In this document: positions 9,801 through 20,429 of the stretch, piece after piece
Position numbering within the stretch: position 1 is the first letter of the stretch
Layout of the letters: every line of letters begins with the position of its first letter
Source: Prosthecobacter algae
GTDB lineage: Bacteria > Verrucomicrobiota > Verrucomicrobiia > Verrucomicrobiales > Verrucomicrobiaceae
Length of the DNA: 64,000 nt
NCBI RefSeq assembly: GCF_039542385.1
Contig: NZ_BAABIA010000007.1
Location: 248,001 to 312,000, forward strand
Direction of reading: 5' to 3'
Translations under genes and position numbers: made by a program
Notes under the pieces: generated by a model
The model's input: the letters and a program-made list of their open reading frames with translations, nothing else
Databases searched by the model: none
Told to the model about the DNA's origin: nothing

Positions 9801-9895
9801 ATGAAGGCGATGCGCGTGCCAGGGGTCAGTTCCAGCGGCAACTGAGCCTGGGCGATGGACAACAGGCAAAGAGTGAGGAGAAGGAAACGGATCAT
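6842..9895 (-). CDS. Secreted SGNH hydrolase / PVC-type beta-propeller / HEAT / cupredoxin fusion
   Basis: The 1017-residue exported protein has four parts. A signal peptide (MIRFLLLTLCLLSIAQAQ) leads into an SGNH-hydrolase-like domain (FIGNSLFDRM; FGFNES; NGVHLNAQGYRLF, the block III to V residues). A PVC-specific membrane-bound-dehydrogenase-type propeller follows (about residues 330-720, with Asp-rich EDTNQDGKAD and KDTDGDGKAD blades), then HEAT-like helices. The last ~100 residues form a blue-copper cupredoxin domain: PHNLLVV gives the first His ligand, CTFPGHWLVM the Cys, His and Met ligands. There is no CxxCH haem motif. The frame stays open 42 codons upstream, but the signal peptide makes 9895 the better start. 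Such proteins are typical of Verrucomicrobia and Planctomycetes and are thought to act in extracellular sugar or polymer oxidation. The substrate is unknown. Confidence 0.85.
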   Translation of the reverse strand: MIRFLLLTLCLLSIAQAQLPLELTPGTRIAFIGNSLFDRMRDDGSFEALLHQRFPQHHLIVRNLAWSADEVALRPRPDAFGDLNQHLTEHQADVIFAAFGFNESFKGDKGLAEFETLLKAFLIELKSHRYNGTSAPRIVLVSPTPAEKPHGHLNGQIQSYAKAMQKVAQAENVGFADVSKSAVLLASSPQSPVTINGVHLNAQGYRLFAEDLFRATFDETAPTLNEGLRVAVVEKETKFFQYYRPLNYYYIKGGRAEPYGVVNFPGELEKLKQMVGNRDQLIWDIATGKKLVRQQAVSPAVSALVDDSNTRPLPSITGDRPVNEWLSAADELKAFKIDPRFEVTCFASEEDFPDFVKPIAMRFDAKGRLWVSTSTTYPQILPGQEPEDKILILEDTNQDGKADKCSVWADKLHIPLSFELGHGGVYVSDQPNLTFLKDTDGDGKADHREKLLTGFGTEDSHHSLHDFVWSPEGDLIFRESIFHHSQVETPYGPVRARDSSFFRYTPGTGKLLAFGGYMSTNPWGITFDDWGFHVGSHPVFASAVHALNAPYPDIHVPAGSYIPAYSGTCGQEFLSSSHWPEGLRKKHFMRVRYKPTNEVELHEWVEHDTHFEEKKVGIVFQSTNLSFIPVDIQQGPDGAMYVADWYNPVKGHMQYSLRDTRRDKKSGRIWRITAKGQPLEESPKIAGTSIPDLLGLLKSENYRTRYRAKVELWEKSSAEVLPRVTDVKEPPLHQLLELFWVVSPHLHVQPFPWQVIVQLSEQPVPTARAAAARALRFAPAATLQSELFARLANDKSGLVRMEAAIAASYIGTPMALEAGLDLLKHPMDSYLTYALRTSLDSHTLQPLWKGNTEFMAKHPELVVFLKDSEPKKPAVMAKKKLAEKADPFDAQPGLQIITIKSVPERLLFDVREFTVKAGTPVKLTFENPDVTPHNLLVVQPGAADEVGMAGNEMAKLPDGMAKGFIPDSPKILEKTRMLMQNESQTLRFKAPAAPGRYPYICTFPGHWLVMKGEMVVE

Positions 9896-10051
9896 GGCAG
9901 AAGGGAAGCAGTCAGGTTTTCCTATCCCCAGGCTGGCCGGGAAACCGGACAAAAGACTTGAGATGAATCTTCCGAGGCTGGGTTGTCGGCTGAATGGAGG
10001 AGAAAAGAAAACGGCCATCACCGGGAGGTGATGGCCGCAGAGGCGAGTAAG

Positions 10052-12461
<2,410 letters not shown>

Positions 12462-13073
12462 GGGTGGTGGCAGGACGGTTCACCTGAGATGGCGCGGAGG
12501 TGGGTGGGGTGCAAGGGGAATGACGTTCGTGCAGAATATATGACAGCGGATTTCCGGTTTTCCGAGAGAGCAGAACGGATTCAGACGTGGGGATGGGGAC
12601 GTTGTAGAAATTTCCCCATTTGGGGATCATTTGATGTAAACGATTGGAAACCAACAGCTTAATATGGGGACAACTTTCCCCATCAAATCCCCATCCGGGT
12701 ATGGTGGGGAGGTTTGGGGGATGACATTCTGGCCTCGATAAAGCTGAACTGAGATGCGGGCCACGGAGGCAAAGCACACGAGACTCTGGAGGCAGCCACT
12801 CGATCTCTTTTTCGGAAATTGAAATTGGGCGCGGCATCGTGACATCGAAGAAAAGTCCCCTGCCCTGTGAATGAGCCGGGCGTCTGATTGCCTGACAATT
12901 TCGGGGACGAGGATGGCGGGCGCAAGGGCCAGAGTCCCCCTTTGGAGCTAAGTCGCGAAAAAAGTTGGGGGATGTTGCGGAGGCCCTGGGGGGATAAATC
13001 CGCCTCGTTTGTGGGTATGGGATGGCCATCCGGCGGCTGTTTGGGGTAGGATGTCGGTCTTGCTGTGATTGCC
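12462..13073. other. Intergenic region of ~610 bp with no supportable gene
   Basis: Several frames stay open here but none resembles a protein family and their codon use is unlike the flanking genes. The notable content is the CCCCAT-box element at 12588-12696. The 3' part presumably carries the promoter for the hydrolase gene at 13074; no clear -35/-10 pair was picked out. Confidence 0.45.
12588..12696. repeat. CCCCAT-box element, copy 1
   Basis: Seven ATGGGGA/TCCCCAT-type boxes in both orientations lie within about 110 bp: GTGGGGATGGGGA, then TTTCCCCATTTGGGGAT, then ATGGGGACAAC and TTTCCCCAT, then ATCCCCATCC. The first four boxes and their spacing are repeated at 41640-41766, with the shared core CCCCATTTGGGGAT in each. 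The match includes spacing, so this is either a dispersed repeat or a shared multi-site operator. It lies about 380 bp upstream of the hydrolase gene at 13074. Confidence 0.6.
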
Positions 13074-13967
13074 ATGAACATTCCCCTTCCCTTGACGATG
13101 CTGCTGTTGTGGACCCTGACGCTGAGCGGCCATGCTGAAGAGGTAGCCCCCGGCCAAGAGAAGAAGCCGCTGTTTGCGGTGACGGTGACCGGGAGTGGCA
13201 GGCCGATGATTCTGATCCCCGGACTGAGCTGCGGAGGCAATGTGTGGGATGGGACGGTGGCTCATTTTAAAGACCGCTATGAGTGCCATGTGGTGACCCT
13301 GGCCGGTTTCGCAGGGCAGCCTGCGGCGGGGCGTGAGCCGATGCTGGAGGCAGTGCGTGATGCCCTGGGCCAATACATCCGGGACAAGGGGCTGCAACGT
13401 CCCGTCATCGTGGGGCACAGCCTGGGGGCTTTTATGGCCTTCTGGCTTGGAGCGACATTTCAGGAAGAGGTGGGGCCGGTGATTGCTGTGGATGGCGTGC
13501 CCTTTTTCCCTGCTTTGCTGAACCCGACAGCCACGCCGGAATCCATGCGCGAGATGGCGAAGGGCATGCGATCCTTGTACAAGACTCAGACGGCCGGGCA
13601 GTTCGAGTTTGGGCTGAGGATGACGCTGAGGGGTATGGTGACAGGAGACGCAGATTTTGACAGGATGGCAGAGAGCAGTGCGAAATCGGATACCCAGGCA
13701 GTGGGACAGGCTTTGCATGAACTCATGAGCGTGGATCTGCGGCCTCGGGTTTCGGCGATTCGGGTGCCGGTGCTCCTCGTGGCGGCCACAGCAATGGCGA
13801 CGCCCCCTGAGCAGAAGAAACAGATGGAGGAAAACTACCGGACTCAAGTGGCCAAGATTCCGAATCACCATGTCATTTTTGCCCCCAAGGCTCGGCATTT
13901 CATCCAACTGGATGAGCCTGCTTTTTTGTGGGGTGAGATGGAGCGCTTTTTAAAAGCAGCGGAGTGA
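13074..13967 (+). CDS. Secreted alpha/beta-fold hydrolase
   Basis: The ~297-residue protein carries a signal peptide (PLTMLLLWTLTLSGHAEE) and an alpha/beta-hydrolase fold. The oxyanion region reads LIPGLSCGG, the nucleophile elbow is VGHSLGAF, the acid is likely in the segment after VPVLLVAA, and the catalytic His is in KARHFIQLD. Substrate cannot be inferred. A GTG 9 bases upstream (13065) would add three residues; the ATG is preferred because it places the positively charged signal start normally. The gene stands alone on the plus strand with a 610-bp upstream gap and an inverted repeat just downstream. Confidence 0.82.
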   Translation: MNIPLPLTMLLLWTLTLSGHAEEVAPGQEKKPLFAVTVTGSGRPMILIPGLSCGGNVWDGTVAHFKDRYECHVVTLAGFAGQPAAGREPMLEAVRDALGQYIRDKGLQRPVIVGHSLGAFMAFWLGATFQEEVGPVIAVDGVPFFPALLNPTATPESMREMAKGMRSLYKTQTAGQFEFGLRMTLRGMVTGDADFDRMAESSAKSDTQAVGQALHELMSVDLRPRVSAIRVPVLLVAATAMATPPEQKKQMEENYRTQVAKIPNHHVIFAPKARHFIQLDEPAFLWGEMERFLKAAE

Positions 13968-13978
13968 GCCCAACCCAT

Positions 13979-14020
13979 GCAGTCTGCAACGGGCAAAGTG
14001 ACCGATGAAGTGCAGACTGC
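13979..14020. repeat. Inverted repeat downstream of the hydrolase gene
   Basis: GCAGTCTGCA at 13979-13988 pairs perfectly with TGCAGACTGC at 14011-14020 across a 22-base loop, 11 bp after the stop codon. There is no T-run after it, so it is not a classical intrinsic terminator; it may still stabilise the mRNA 3' end. Confidence 0.45.
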
Positions 14021-14153
14021 CCTTAGACCTTCAATCAGAAATGAGGTCGGTTTCATGACTGTGACCCGGTGAGGGAAAAGCCCAGGCGACTTCAGCGCGG
14101 GGGCACAGTTTGTGCATGCTGGGCAGCGTTACTTTTAAAACCTCATCACTCCC

Positions 14154-15173
14154 ATGAAACCTCTCTTCTGCCTCCTCGCAGCCTGCCTGCTACCCGCTGC
14201 CATGCATGCCCAAGATGTGGATCCCAACCGATACGGCACGCTGTCCTTTTACTTTGAAAACGACCTCTTCGGAAATACCGATGCCAACTACACGAATGGA
14301 GCCCGCATCGGCTGGACCTCCCCAAACCTGAAGAAGTTTGGTGATGACCCCACCCTGGGGCAGATGGCAGGCTACTTTGACGGCTTCGGCAGTGACACGT
14401 ATGAACGCAACGTGGCCATCACCCTGGGGCAGAGCATGTTCACCCCGATGGATACCGATGCCAGAACCCTGGTGCAGGATCAGCGGCCTTATGCTGGCTG
14501 GCTGTATGTGGGCATGGGACTGATCTGGAAGAATGAGCGTGTCAAAAACTCCCTGGTCTTTAACGTCGGTGTCGTCGGCCCCTGGTCCTATGCGGAAGAG
14601 ACCCAGCGTCTGGTCCATGAAGCGCGTGATATTGACTACCCGCAAGGCTGGGACAACCAGCTGGGCAACGAGATCGGCGTGAACGTGTCCTATGAACGCA
14701 TGTGGCGCATCCGCGACCGTCGCGACAGCCATGGCTTTGACTGGGACATCCTTCCTTATGCAGGTGTCACCTTGGGCAACGTGATGACCCATGGCACCAT
14801 CGGCACCGAAGTGCGGTTTGGTTACAATCTTCCTGATGACTTTGGCACCGGAGCGATCACGGAATCCGCAACCACTCCGACCGCCCTGGAAAACCCTTAC
14901 ACCTCTAAATCATGGGTGAATCGCCTGGGCTTCCACTTCTTCCTCCGGGGTGAAGGCCGCGCCGTGGCCCGCAACATCTTCCTGGATGGTAACACCTTCC
15001 GCGATAGCCACTCCGTGGACAAATACCCGCTGGTGGCCGACCTTTCGGCCGGCTTTGCCGTGAACTGGAAGAACACCAAGCTGAGCTACGCCTACACTTA
15101 CCGCACGCGTGAGTTTCGCGGCCAGGATGAGGGCCAGATCTTTGGCTCCATCACCCTGAGCTTCAATTTCTAA
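14154..15173 (+). CDS. Lipid A deacylase LpxR family outer-membrane protein
   Basis: The 339-residue protein has a signal peptide ending at AMHAQ, followed by the LpxR/DUF2219 N-terminal signature FYFENDLFGNTDANYTNG, which contains the Asn-Asp pair and Thr used by LpxR for calcium-dependent hydrolysis. A later LVHEARDIDYPQGWDNQL segment matches the region carrying the catalytic His. The protein ends in aromatic Phe (SITLSFNF), as outer-membrane beta-barrels do. LpxR removes the 3'-acyloxyacyl chain of lipid A; whether that substrate applies here is inference, but kdsB nearby supports LPS. It is followed by a strong bidirectional hairpin. Confidence 0.85.
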   Translation: MKPLFCLLAACLLPAAMHAQDVDPNRYGTLSFYFENDLFGNTDANYTNGARIGWTSPNLKKFGDDPTLGQMAGYFDGFGSDTYERNVAITLGQSMFTPMDTDARTLVQDQRPYAGWLYVGMGLIWKNERVKNSLVFNVGVVGPWSYAEETQRLVHEARDIDYPQGWDNQLGNEIGVNVSYERMWRIRDRRDSHGFDWDILPYAGVTLGNVMTHGTIGTEVRFGYNLPDDFGTGAITESATTPTALENPYTSKSWVNRLGFHFFLRGEGRAVARNIFLDGNTFRDSHSVDKYPLVADLSAGFAVNWKNTKLSYAYTYRTREFRGQDEGQIFGSITLSFNF

Positions 15174-15212
15174 ACCTGGACCGGCGCAAGCCTAACCAGA
15201 AGCACCGATGGA

Positions 15213-15237
15213 GGGTGAACCGCAAGGTTCACCCTTC
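15213..15237. terminator. Bidirectional terminator between convergent genes
   Basis: GGGTGAACC and GGTTCACCC form a perfect 9-bp stem with a GCAA loop, followed by TTCTTT on the plus strand. It sits between the LpxR-like gene and the convergent membrane-protein gene and overlaps the latter's last codons. Confidence 0.75.
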
Positions 15238-15681
15238 TTTCGTTTCAGCGCCGATGACCACGGGCGCTTCCGATGTGGAGGTCACGGTAGCTTTGCCCGC
15301 ATCTGCCACCATGACGGCGACCAGACAGGCCACCCATGCGGCCATGAGACCGCTGAAGGGCTCAAACAAAACGCCCATCCAAGCCAGGGTGACGGTGAGG
15401 CTGATGGTGAGGTAGGTGAGGCCGCAGAGGAAGGCAAACTTCTGCCAGAGCGCCCGCATCTCCAGTCCTGCCCAGGCACAGATGAAGGCCAGGGCAGTGT
15501 AGTAGCCGTACTGGAGCAAGAGGCTGCTTTTCAGCCCATCCTCTGGCAACACCAGCAGACGTGGGAGCTGCCCGCCCAGCCAGGCAGAAAGCTCCGGGAA
15601 AAGACCAAACTGATACATGGCCAGCACTGGCACGCAGACCAGGATGCCAATGAACATGAGGGTGACTCGATTACGATCCAT
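15229..15681 (-). CDS. Small integral membrane protein of unknown function
   Basis: The 150-residue protein has four hydrophobic spans (about 7-25, 50-72, 80-102 and 105-127) and a short hydrophilic tail ending in AETKEG. I do not recognise a family. It lies 11 bp downstream of the ClpX-like gene on the same strand, so it may be co-transcribed with it; that is the only functional hint. Confidence 0.6.
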   Translation of the reverse strand: MDRNRVTLMFIGILVCVPVLAMYQFGLFPELSAWLGGQLPRLLVLPEDGLKSSLLLQYGYYTALAFICAWAGLEMRALWQKFAFLCGLTYLTISLTVTLAWMGVLFEPFSGLMAAWVACLVAVMVADAGKATVTSTSEAPVVIGAETKEG

Positions 15682-15692
15682 AGAGAGAGGGG

Positions 15693-17315
15693 TCAGGGGG
15701 TGGGAGATTCAGCCTGACGATAGGAATCCACAACGAGGTCGCTGAGGAATTTGTCCGGTTGCTCCACCGATTCGCGGTTGATGTGAAAGGCCTTTTGCCC
15801 CGTGCTGCGGGAGACGAGCTGGAGGCCAAAGGGATAGTCTTTAAAGAGGCGAGTGCAGAGTTCTTCCACGGCGCAGCCTTCCCGCTCGGCCCGCTGGACG
15901 AGGGCGCGCACGGCCCCGGCATCGAAGACCAGCTCCAGCCCATGGGCGGTGGCAAACTGGGAGGCAAAACGGTGGACGACCTCCGCACGCACATCCGTGC
16001 TGAAGCTCTGGGCATCCAGGCGGCAGCGTTCCAAAGCCTTGGCCGGATCTGCGACGAGTGAACCGTCCACAATGAGGTCCGGCAGGCCGAGGCTGGGGAG
16101 CTCAAACTTAAAGTCGCGCAGGACTTTCTCCCAGGCGGTGACGAGGCCACGAGCCCCGGTTTTCTCATCGGCGGCGCGCTCGGCAACGGCACGGAGGGCA
16201 TCGTCCTCAAAGACGGTGCGGACGCCATAGGCATGAAATTCACGCTCGTATTGGCGGATGAGGCTGCCCTCGCTGTTCTTCATGATCTGGAAGAGATCAT
16301 CCGCCTTCAGCGAATCGCAAAACACGCGCACGGGGAGACGTCCGATGAATTCGGCCTCGAACCCATAGTCGATGAAATCCTTGGTGCGGGCTTCGCGGAG
16401 AAGCTCCTCCGACTGGGGCCGGGCGGCCACGACGGCACCAAAGCCGATGGCGGATTTGGCCTGTCGTTTTTCGATGATCTTTTCCAGGCCTGAGAAGGCA
16501 CCGCTGACGATGAAGAGGATGTTGCGAGTGTTCACCACCTCGCGGCCTGTGCGGCCTTTGCGGGTATCAAACATCATCTGCATCTGGCTGCGCATGTCGT
16601 TAGGCGCATAGAGGGCGACTTCCGTCTCTTCCATGAGCTTCAGCAACGCAGTCTGCACCCCACGGCCGCTGACATCGCGACCGATGCGGCCTTCACCGCC
16701 AGTGGCCAGCTTGTCGATTTCATCCAGGTAGATGATGCCGTGCTGGGCCAGCTCGACATTGCCGTTGGCTTTGGCGACGAGATCGCGCACGAGGTCATCC
16801 ACATCCGCACCCACGTAGCCCGTCTCGCTGAACTTGGTGGCATCGGCCTTGACGAAGGGCACGCCGATGAGATCGGCGATGTGTTTCACCAGGTAGGTTT
16901 TGCCCACACCGGTGGGACCTGTGATGAGGACGTTTTGCTTGGTGAACTCGAGCTGAGAGGCAGACTTCTGCTTTTTGTGCTCACGCAGCATGCGGGCGTG
17001 GTTGTAGTGATCGCAGACGGCGGTGGAGAGGACTTTTTTGGCCTCATCCTGGCGGATCACAAAGCGGTCGAGGTAGGCTTTGATGTCAGCCGGCTTGTAA
17101 CGGAAATCATAAGCGGCCGTAGGCTCCTCCTCCACAGGCGGTCCCTCTGGGGGGGCCTCGTCCGGGGTGCCGCTGCGCAGGCCAGGCTCCACCCTGGAAA
17201 ACACCACCTGGCCGCCGAGGCTGTTTTTGATGAAGTCTTCCAGCTTCCGGGTGATCTCATCGGGAGACGGAGTGGGTTTGGAGGGATTCGGAGGGTCCTG
17301 GGGGGTATCACTCAT
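15693..17315 (-). CDS. Divergent ClpX-like AAA+ unfoldase without the zinc domain
   Basis: The 540-residue protein aligns along its core with ClpX: Walker A GPTGVGKT (133-140), pore loop GYVG (166-169), Walker [10 protein letters not shown] (194-202), an IGFG loop (290-293) of the kind that docks on ClpP, EFIGRLPV and the KTGARGL sensor-2. Unlike ClpX, the N-terminal Cys4 zinc-binding domain is missing and replaced by a Pro-rich ~80-residue segment; the RKH pore region is replaced by a Met-rich insertion; and a ~110-residue C-terminal extension follows. An ATG at 17369 would add 18 residues, but that stretch has atypical codons. It probably unfolds substrates for ClpP or acts alone; clpP is not in the window. 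Confidence 0.83.
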   Translation of the reverse strand: MSDTPQDPPNPSKPTPSPDEITRKLEDFIKNSLGGQVVFSRVEPGLRSGTPDEAPPEGPPVEEEPTAAYDFRYKPADIKAYLDRFVIRQDEAKKVLSTAVCDHYNHARMLREHKKQKSASQLEFTKQNVLITGPTGVGKTYLVKHIADLIGVPFVKADATKFSETGYVGADVDDLVRDLVAKANGNVELAQHGIIYLDEIDKLATGGEGRIGRDVSGRGVQTALLKLMEETEVALYAPNDMRSQMQMMFDTRKGRTGREVVNTRNILFIVSGAFSGLEKIIEKRQAKSAIGFGAVVAARPQSEELLREARTKDFIDYGFEAEFIGRLPVRVFCDSLKADDLFQIMKNSEGSLIRQYEREFHAYGVRTVFEDDALRAVAERAADEKTGARGLVTAWEKVLRDFKFELPSLGLPDLIVDGSLVADPAKALERCRLDAQSFSTDVRAEVVHRFASQFATAHGLELVFDAGAVRALVQRAEREGCAVEELCTRLFKDYPFGLQLVSRSTGQKAFHINRESVEQPDKFLSDLVVDSYRQAESPTP

Positions 17316-17422
17316 GGATGGGTGAATTGTTCCCGATTCACCGGCAGAAGACAATGGCTTATTAGACATTCCCGTTGGTCGTGGCGCAGTCTGTGCGATG
17401 GTGCTGCTGTCTCCCTACGTCC

Positions 17423-18622
17423 ATGTCCCTTTCGATCCTAAATGTCTTCAACCGTTACCGATCCTTCGGGGGCGAGGAGTATTCGGTGGAAAGAATTCGT
17501 GAGCATCTGAGGCAACGGCATGAGGTTTCCACCTGTTCCTTCGACAGCAAGGAGTGGACGCCACCGGGCGCACCGGGAAAAATCGCGCAGGCGGGAAAGC
17601 TGTTTTATCATCCCGAAGGGAAAAGGCGGTTTGAGGCGGCGGTAGATGCAGCCCAGCCGGATGTGGCCGTTTTTCACAACATTTACCCGGTGGGATCGCC
17701 AGCGCTTTATCACAGTGCGCTGAAGCGCAAGCTGCCGGTCGTGCAGTTTTTGCATAACTACCGACCCTTTTCCGTGGGCGGCAGCCTGTATTCGCGAGGC
17801 CGGATTCTTTCAGATCCGCTGCATGGCCGCTACGGCACGGAGGTGTGGGAGGGCGCGTGGATGGGATCCGTCACGCGCAGTGCGCTGATGGCGGTGCTTT
17901 TAAAGCTGCTGCACCGGAGCGGCTGGCTGGACAGCGTGAAGACGTGGATCGCCATTTCTGACTTCATGCGGGAACGGCTGATCGCCGCCGGGGCGGTGCA
18001 TCCAGAACGCATCGTGACGCTGCGCCATGCCTGGGATGCAATGCCGCAGGCCCCAGAGAAGGTGGACGCGGGATACTACCTCTTTCTGGGTCGGCTCATT
18101 GAAGAAAAGGGTCTGCCGATGCTGCTGAAAACCTGGGATGCGCTGCACAATCAACTGGGCAAAAACACGCCTCGTCTGCACATCGCCGGGGAGGGGCCGC
18201 TGGCAGGACTGGTGGCCCAGCATGCGCGGGGGAACCCCTTCATCTGCGCCCTGGGAACGGTGGGCGGAGAGACGAAAAAGGACCAGTTGCTACGCTGCCG
18301 GGCGGTGGTCATCCCCTCTGTCTGGTGGGAACCGCTGGGCCTAGTGACCTATGAGGCCTACGATTACGCCAAACCTGTGCTGGCCGCGCGATCCGGCGGA
18401 CTAGGGGAGACCGTTCTGTCTGGCAACACCGGCTTTCTGCATGAGCCCGGAGATGTGGACGGACTGACGCAGGATGTGCTGAACCTGGAAGCCATGAGCC
18501 CCACCCAGCGTGCGGCGCTGGGCAGCAGCGGCAGGCATTGGCTGCGCCAGGAAACGGCCCCCACGGTGTGGCTGCGCCGATTTGACCAGATTGTGAATCC
18601 GCTGGTGGCCAAAGGGAGCTGA
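17423..18622 (+). CDS. Family 4-type glycosyltransferase
   Basis: The 399-residue protein has the GT-B layout: an N-terminal acceptor domain (FNRYRSFGGEEYSVERI; FHNIYPVGSPAL) and a C-terminal donor domain (YYLFLGRLIEEKGLPMLL; LHIAGEGPL; PSVWWEPLGLVTYEAY, with the E-x7-E-type motif). Such enzymes transfer sugars from nucleotide donors in LPS or exopolysaccharide synthesis. The frame is open from 17375, but the family start is MSLSILNVFNRY. It is divergent from the ClpX-like gene, with no other sugar-transfer gene adjacent, so the product is unknown. Confidence 0.87.
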   Translation: MSLSILNVFNRYRSFGGEEYSVERIREHLRQRHEVSTCSFDSKEWTPPGAPGKIAQAGKLFYHPEGKRRFEAAVDAAQPDVAVFHNIYPVGSPALYHSALKRKLPVVQFLHNYRPFSVGGSLYSRGRILSDPLHGRYGTEVWEGAWMGSVTRSALMAVLLKLLHRSGWLDSVKTWIAISDFMRERLIAAGAVHPERIVTLRHAWDAMPQAPEKVDAGYYLFLGRLIEEKGLPMLLKTWDALHNQLGKNTPRLHIAGEGPLAGLVAQHARGNPFICALGTVGGETKKDQLLRCRAVVIPSVWWEPLGLVTYEAYDYAKPVLAARSGGLGETVLSGNTGFLHEPGDVDGLTQDVLNLEAMSPTQRAALGSSGRHWLRQETAPTVWLRRFDQIVNPLVAKGS

Positions 18623-18669
18623 AACCCGATGGCCAGCGCCCCCAGCCTAACCAAGAGCGCAACAACACA

Positions 18670-19767
18670 TCAGATCTTCTCCAGCCGGATCGGGTAGGTC
18701 TGGAAGGCGTTCCACTGACAGACGATGAGGTCTCCACCCTCCAGCACACAGACGTCGTGACCGTGGTCAATCACCGGCTGGGCCTGCGTGAGGGGTTTGA
18801 GCAGCCCGTTTTCATAGGCAGGCTCCGTGCCGCCCGGGGCGCTGATGACCTTGCCCTCAGCATCGAGAATGACCGTGAAACCAGAGGGATTCTGGGGCAG
18901 CTTGCTGCGCACCGGATCCAGGGACCAGCAGACGCCCGCATAAAGCTCCTGCCCAGAGATGACCGGGCGGCAGACCTTGCAGCCGGGCACCGGTAGGGTT
19001 TCGAGATACTTGCCCTCCAGCGTGAAGCGGCGGAAGCAATGGTCCGCGCGTGAGGTCACCAGCACGGTGGCCTGATCCGCACCTTTGCGAGTATCAATCT
19101 CAATGCCGTGAGCATTGTTCAGTCGCTCCTGCTCGGGCACGCCGTCCTTACCACCGAAGCGCGAGATGAACTTGCCACGATGGTCGTAACGCAACACATA
19201 GTTAGACCCGTAACCGTCCACCACATAGATGTCGCCATTCGGAGCCACAGCGGTTTCAGTGGGGTTGAAAAACATGTCCGGTTCATAGGCCCCCACGCTC
19301 ATGGGATGGCTGAGGCTGAAGATCTCCCGGCCGGCCAGGTCGATTTTGGTGACACGTCCTGTTTGGCGGTAACCGCCACCGCCGCTTTTCCAGAGGCCGC
19401 TATCGGTGACAAAAAGGAATTCCTCGCCATTTTCGCGGGCGAGGCTGAGGCCGTGGCCGCCTGGCCAGACGCTGCCCCAGGATTCCATGATGGTGCCATC
19501 TGGCTTGAAGACCAGTATTTGGTTATCCCAATGATCGCCGATCATGAAAAGGCGACCGTCTTTCACCTGGACCATTTCGTGGCAGTTCAGGATGGGGTGA
19601 TGCCTCCCCTGCCCTGGGGCCACCCAGTCCTTGTTCACCTTGTAGCGATGGTTGCCGTGACCGATCACCACATCCTTTTTGGGATCTGGTGCCGCACGCA
19701 GAGTCTGGGTGAAAGTGGCAGCAGCAGCGGTGGTGAGTCCGGCGAGAAAGTGGCGGCGTGTGTTCAT
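18670..19767 (-). CDS. Tat-exported NHL/6-bladed beta-propeller protein
   Basis: The 365-residue protein begins with a twin-arginine signal (NTRRHFLAGLTTAAAA, cleavage near LRAA) and then shows repeated blade motifs such as GRLFMIGDHWDNQILVFKPDG and NGDIYVVDGYGSNYVLRYD. These are NHL repeats like those of peptidylglycine lyase-type propellers. It contains CKVCRP and a conserved HGxxI segment, possible metal sites. It is paralogous to the gene at 56912-57925, which shares the VDGYG.NYV/LDGYG.DYV blade. Tat export implies folding, perhaps with a cofactor, before secretion. Enzyme activity is unproven. Confidence 0.78.
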   Translation of the reverse strand: MNTRRHFLAGLTTAAAATFTQTLRAAPDPKKDVVIGHGNHRYKVNKDWVAPGQGRHHPILNCHEMVQVKDGRLFMIGDHWDNQILVFKPDGTIMESWGSVWPGGHGLSLARENGEEFLFVTDSGLWKSGGGGYRQTGRVTKIDLAGREIFSLSHPMSVGAYEPDMFFNPTETAVAPNGDIYVVDGYGSNYVLRYDHRGKFISRFGGKDGVPEQERLNNAHGIEIDTRKGADQATVLVTSRADHCFRRFTLEGKYLETLPVPGCKVCRPVISGQELYAGVCWSLDPVRSKLPQNPSGFTVILDAEGKVISAPGGTEPAYENGLLKPLTQAQPVIDHGHDVCVLEGGDLIVCQWNAFQTYPIRLEKI

Positions 19768-19942
19768 GAGTTGTGGCTCTTTTTACTGAGTCTGCCTGGG
19801 CTTGGGAATGATCTTCTTATGTCCATTTCGACTGTCTGGCTGGAATCAGGTAGGCTATTTTGGAATAGGCAACGGTGCGGGATGCGCTACAACGCGGTAA
19901 ACACGCCCCACTCCACAGCAGTGACTGAACCACCTGTTTCCT

Positions 19943-20386
19943 ATGAACGATCCATCCACCGGCCGACCCGCAGCCCCCTTCCCCCTGCCGCCGCCATCCT
20001 TCTTGACGCCGAAAGCTGAGAAACTGCTGCCAAAGATTGAAAAAGCGGGAGTCAAAGCAGCCCTGAAGGCGGGGCATGTGCTGAGCCGTGACGAACTGCT
20101 GGAGGTGAAGGTGCAGTTGCTGCCCGCCCTTTATCGCTGGGGCCTGGGCGGCATTTCTGCGGCCAGCGCCTACGGCAGTTATTCGGGGTTCATGGCGGAT
20201 AGCGCCAGCCGGGGCCTGGGGATGGCGGCGCTTTCGCTGCTGTTCTTTTTCTTCGCCATCGTCGGCGTTCGCCGCACCCTGGGCCGGATCCTGGAAAGCA
20301 TGGACGGGGTGGATGCAGGCGAACTGCTGGGCCTGGCGCTGGAGGGCATCGGCTCCGTGATCGGCGGTCTGTTCGACGGTGTCTAA
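19943..20386 (+). CDS. Hypothetical protein with two membrane spans
   Basis: The 147-residue protein has a Pro-rich start, a basic amphipathic segment (KAEKLLPKIEKAGVKAALKAG), then hydrophobic spans around 63-80 and 88-110 and a Gly-rich end (GIGSVIGGLFDGV). I do not recognise a family. Codon use matches neighbouring genes, and fabG follows 43 bp downstream on the same strand, so co-transcription is possible. Confidence 0.6.
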   Translation: MNDPSTGRPAAPFPLPPPSFLTPKAEKLLPKIEKAGVKAALKAGHVLSRDELLEVKVQLLPALYRWGLGGISAASAYGSYSGFMADSASRGLGMAALSLLFFFFAIVGVRRTLGRILESMDGVDAGELLGLALEGIGSVIGGLFDGV

Positions 20387-20429
20387 AGGTCCGCGCTTGC
20401 CAGGAGGCGCGGCTTGGCCATGATGGCGC

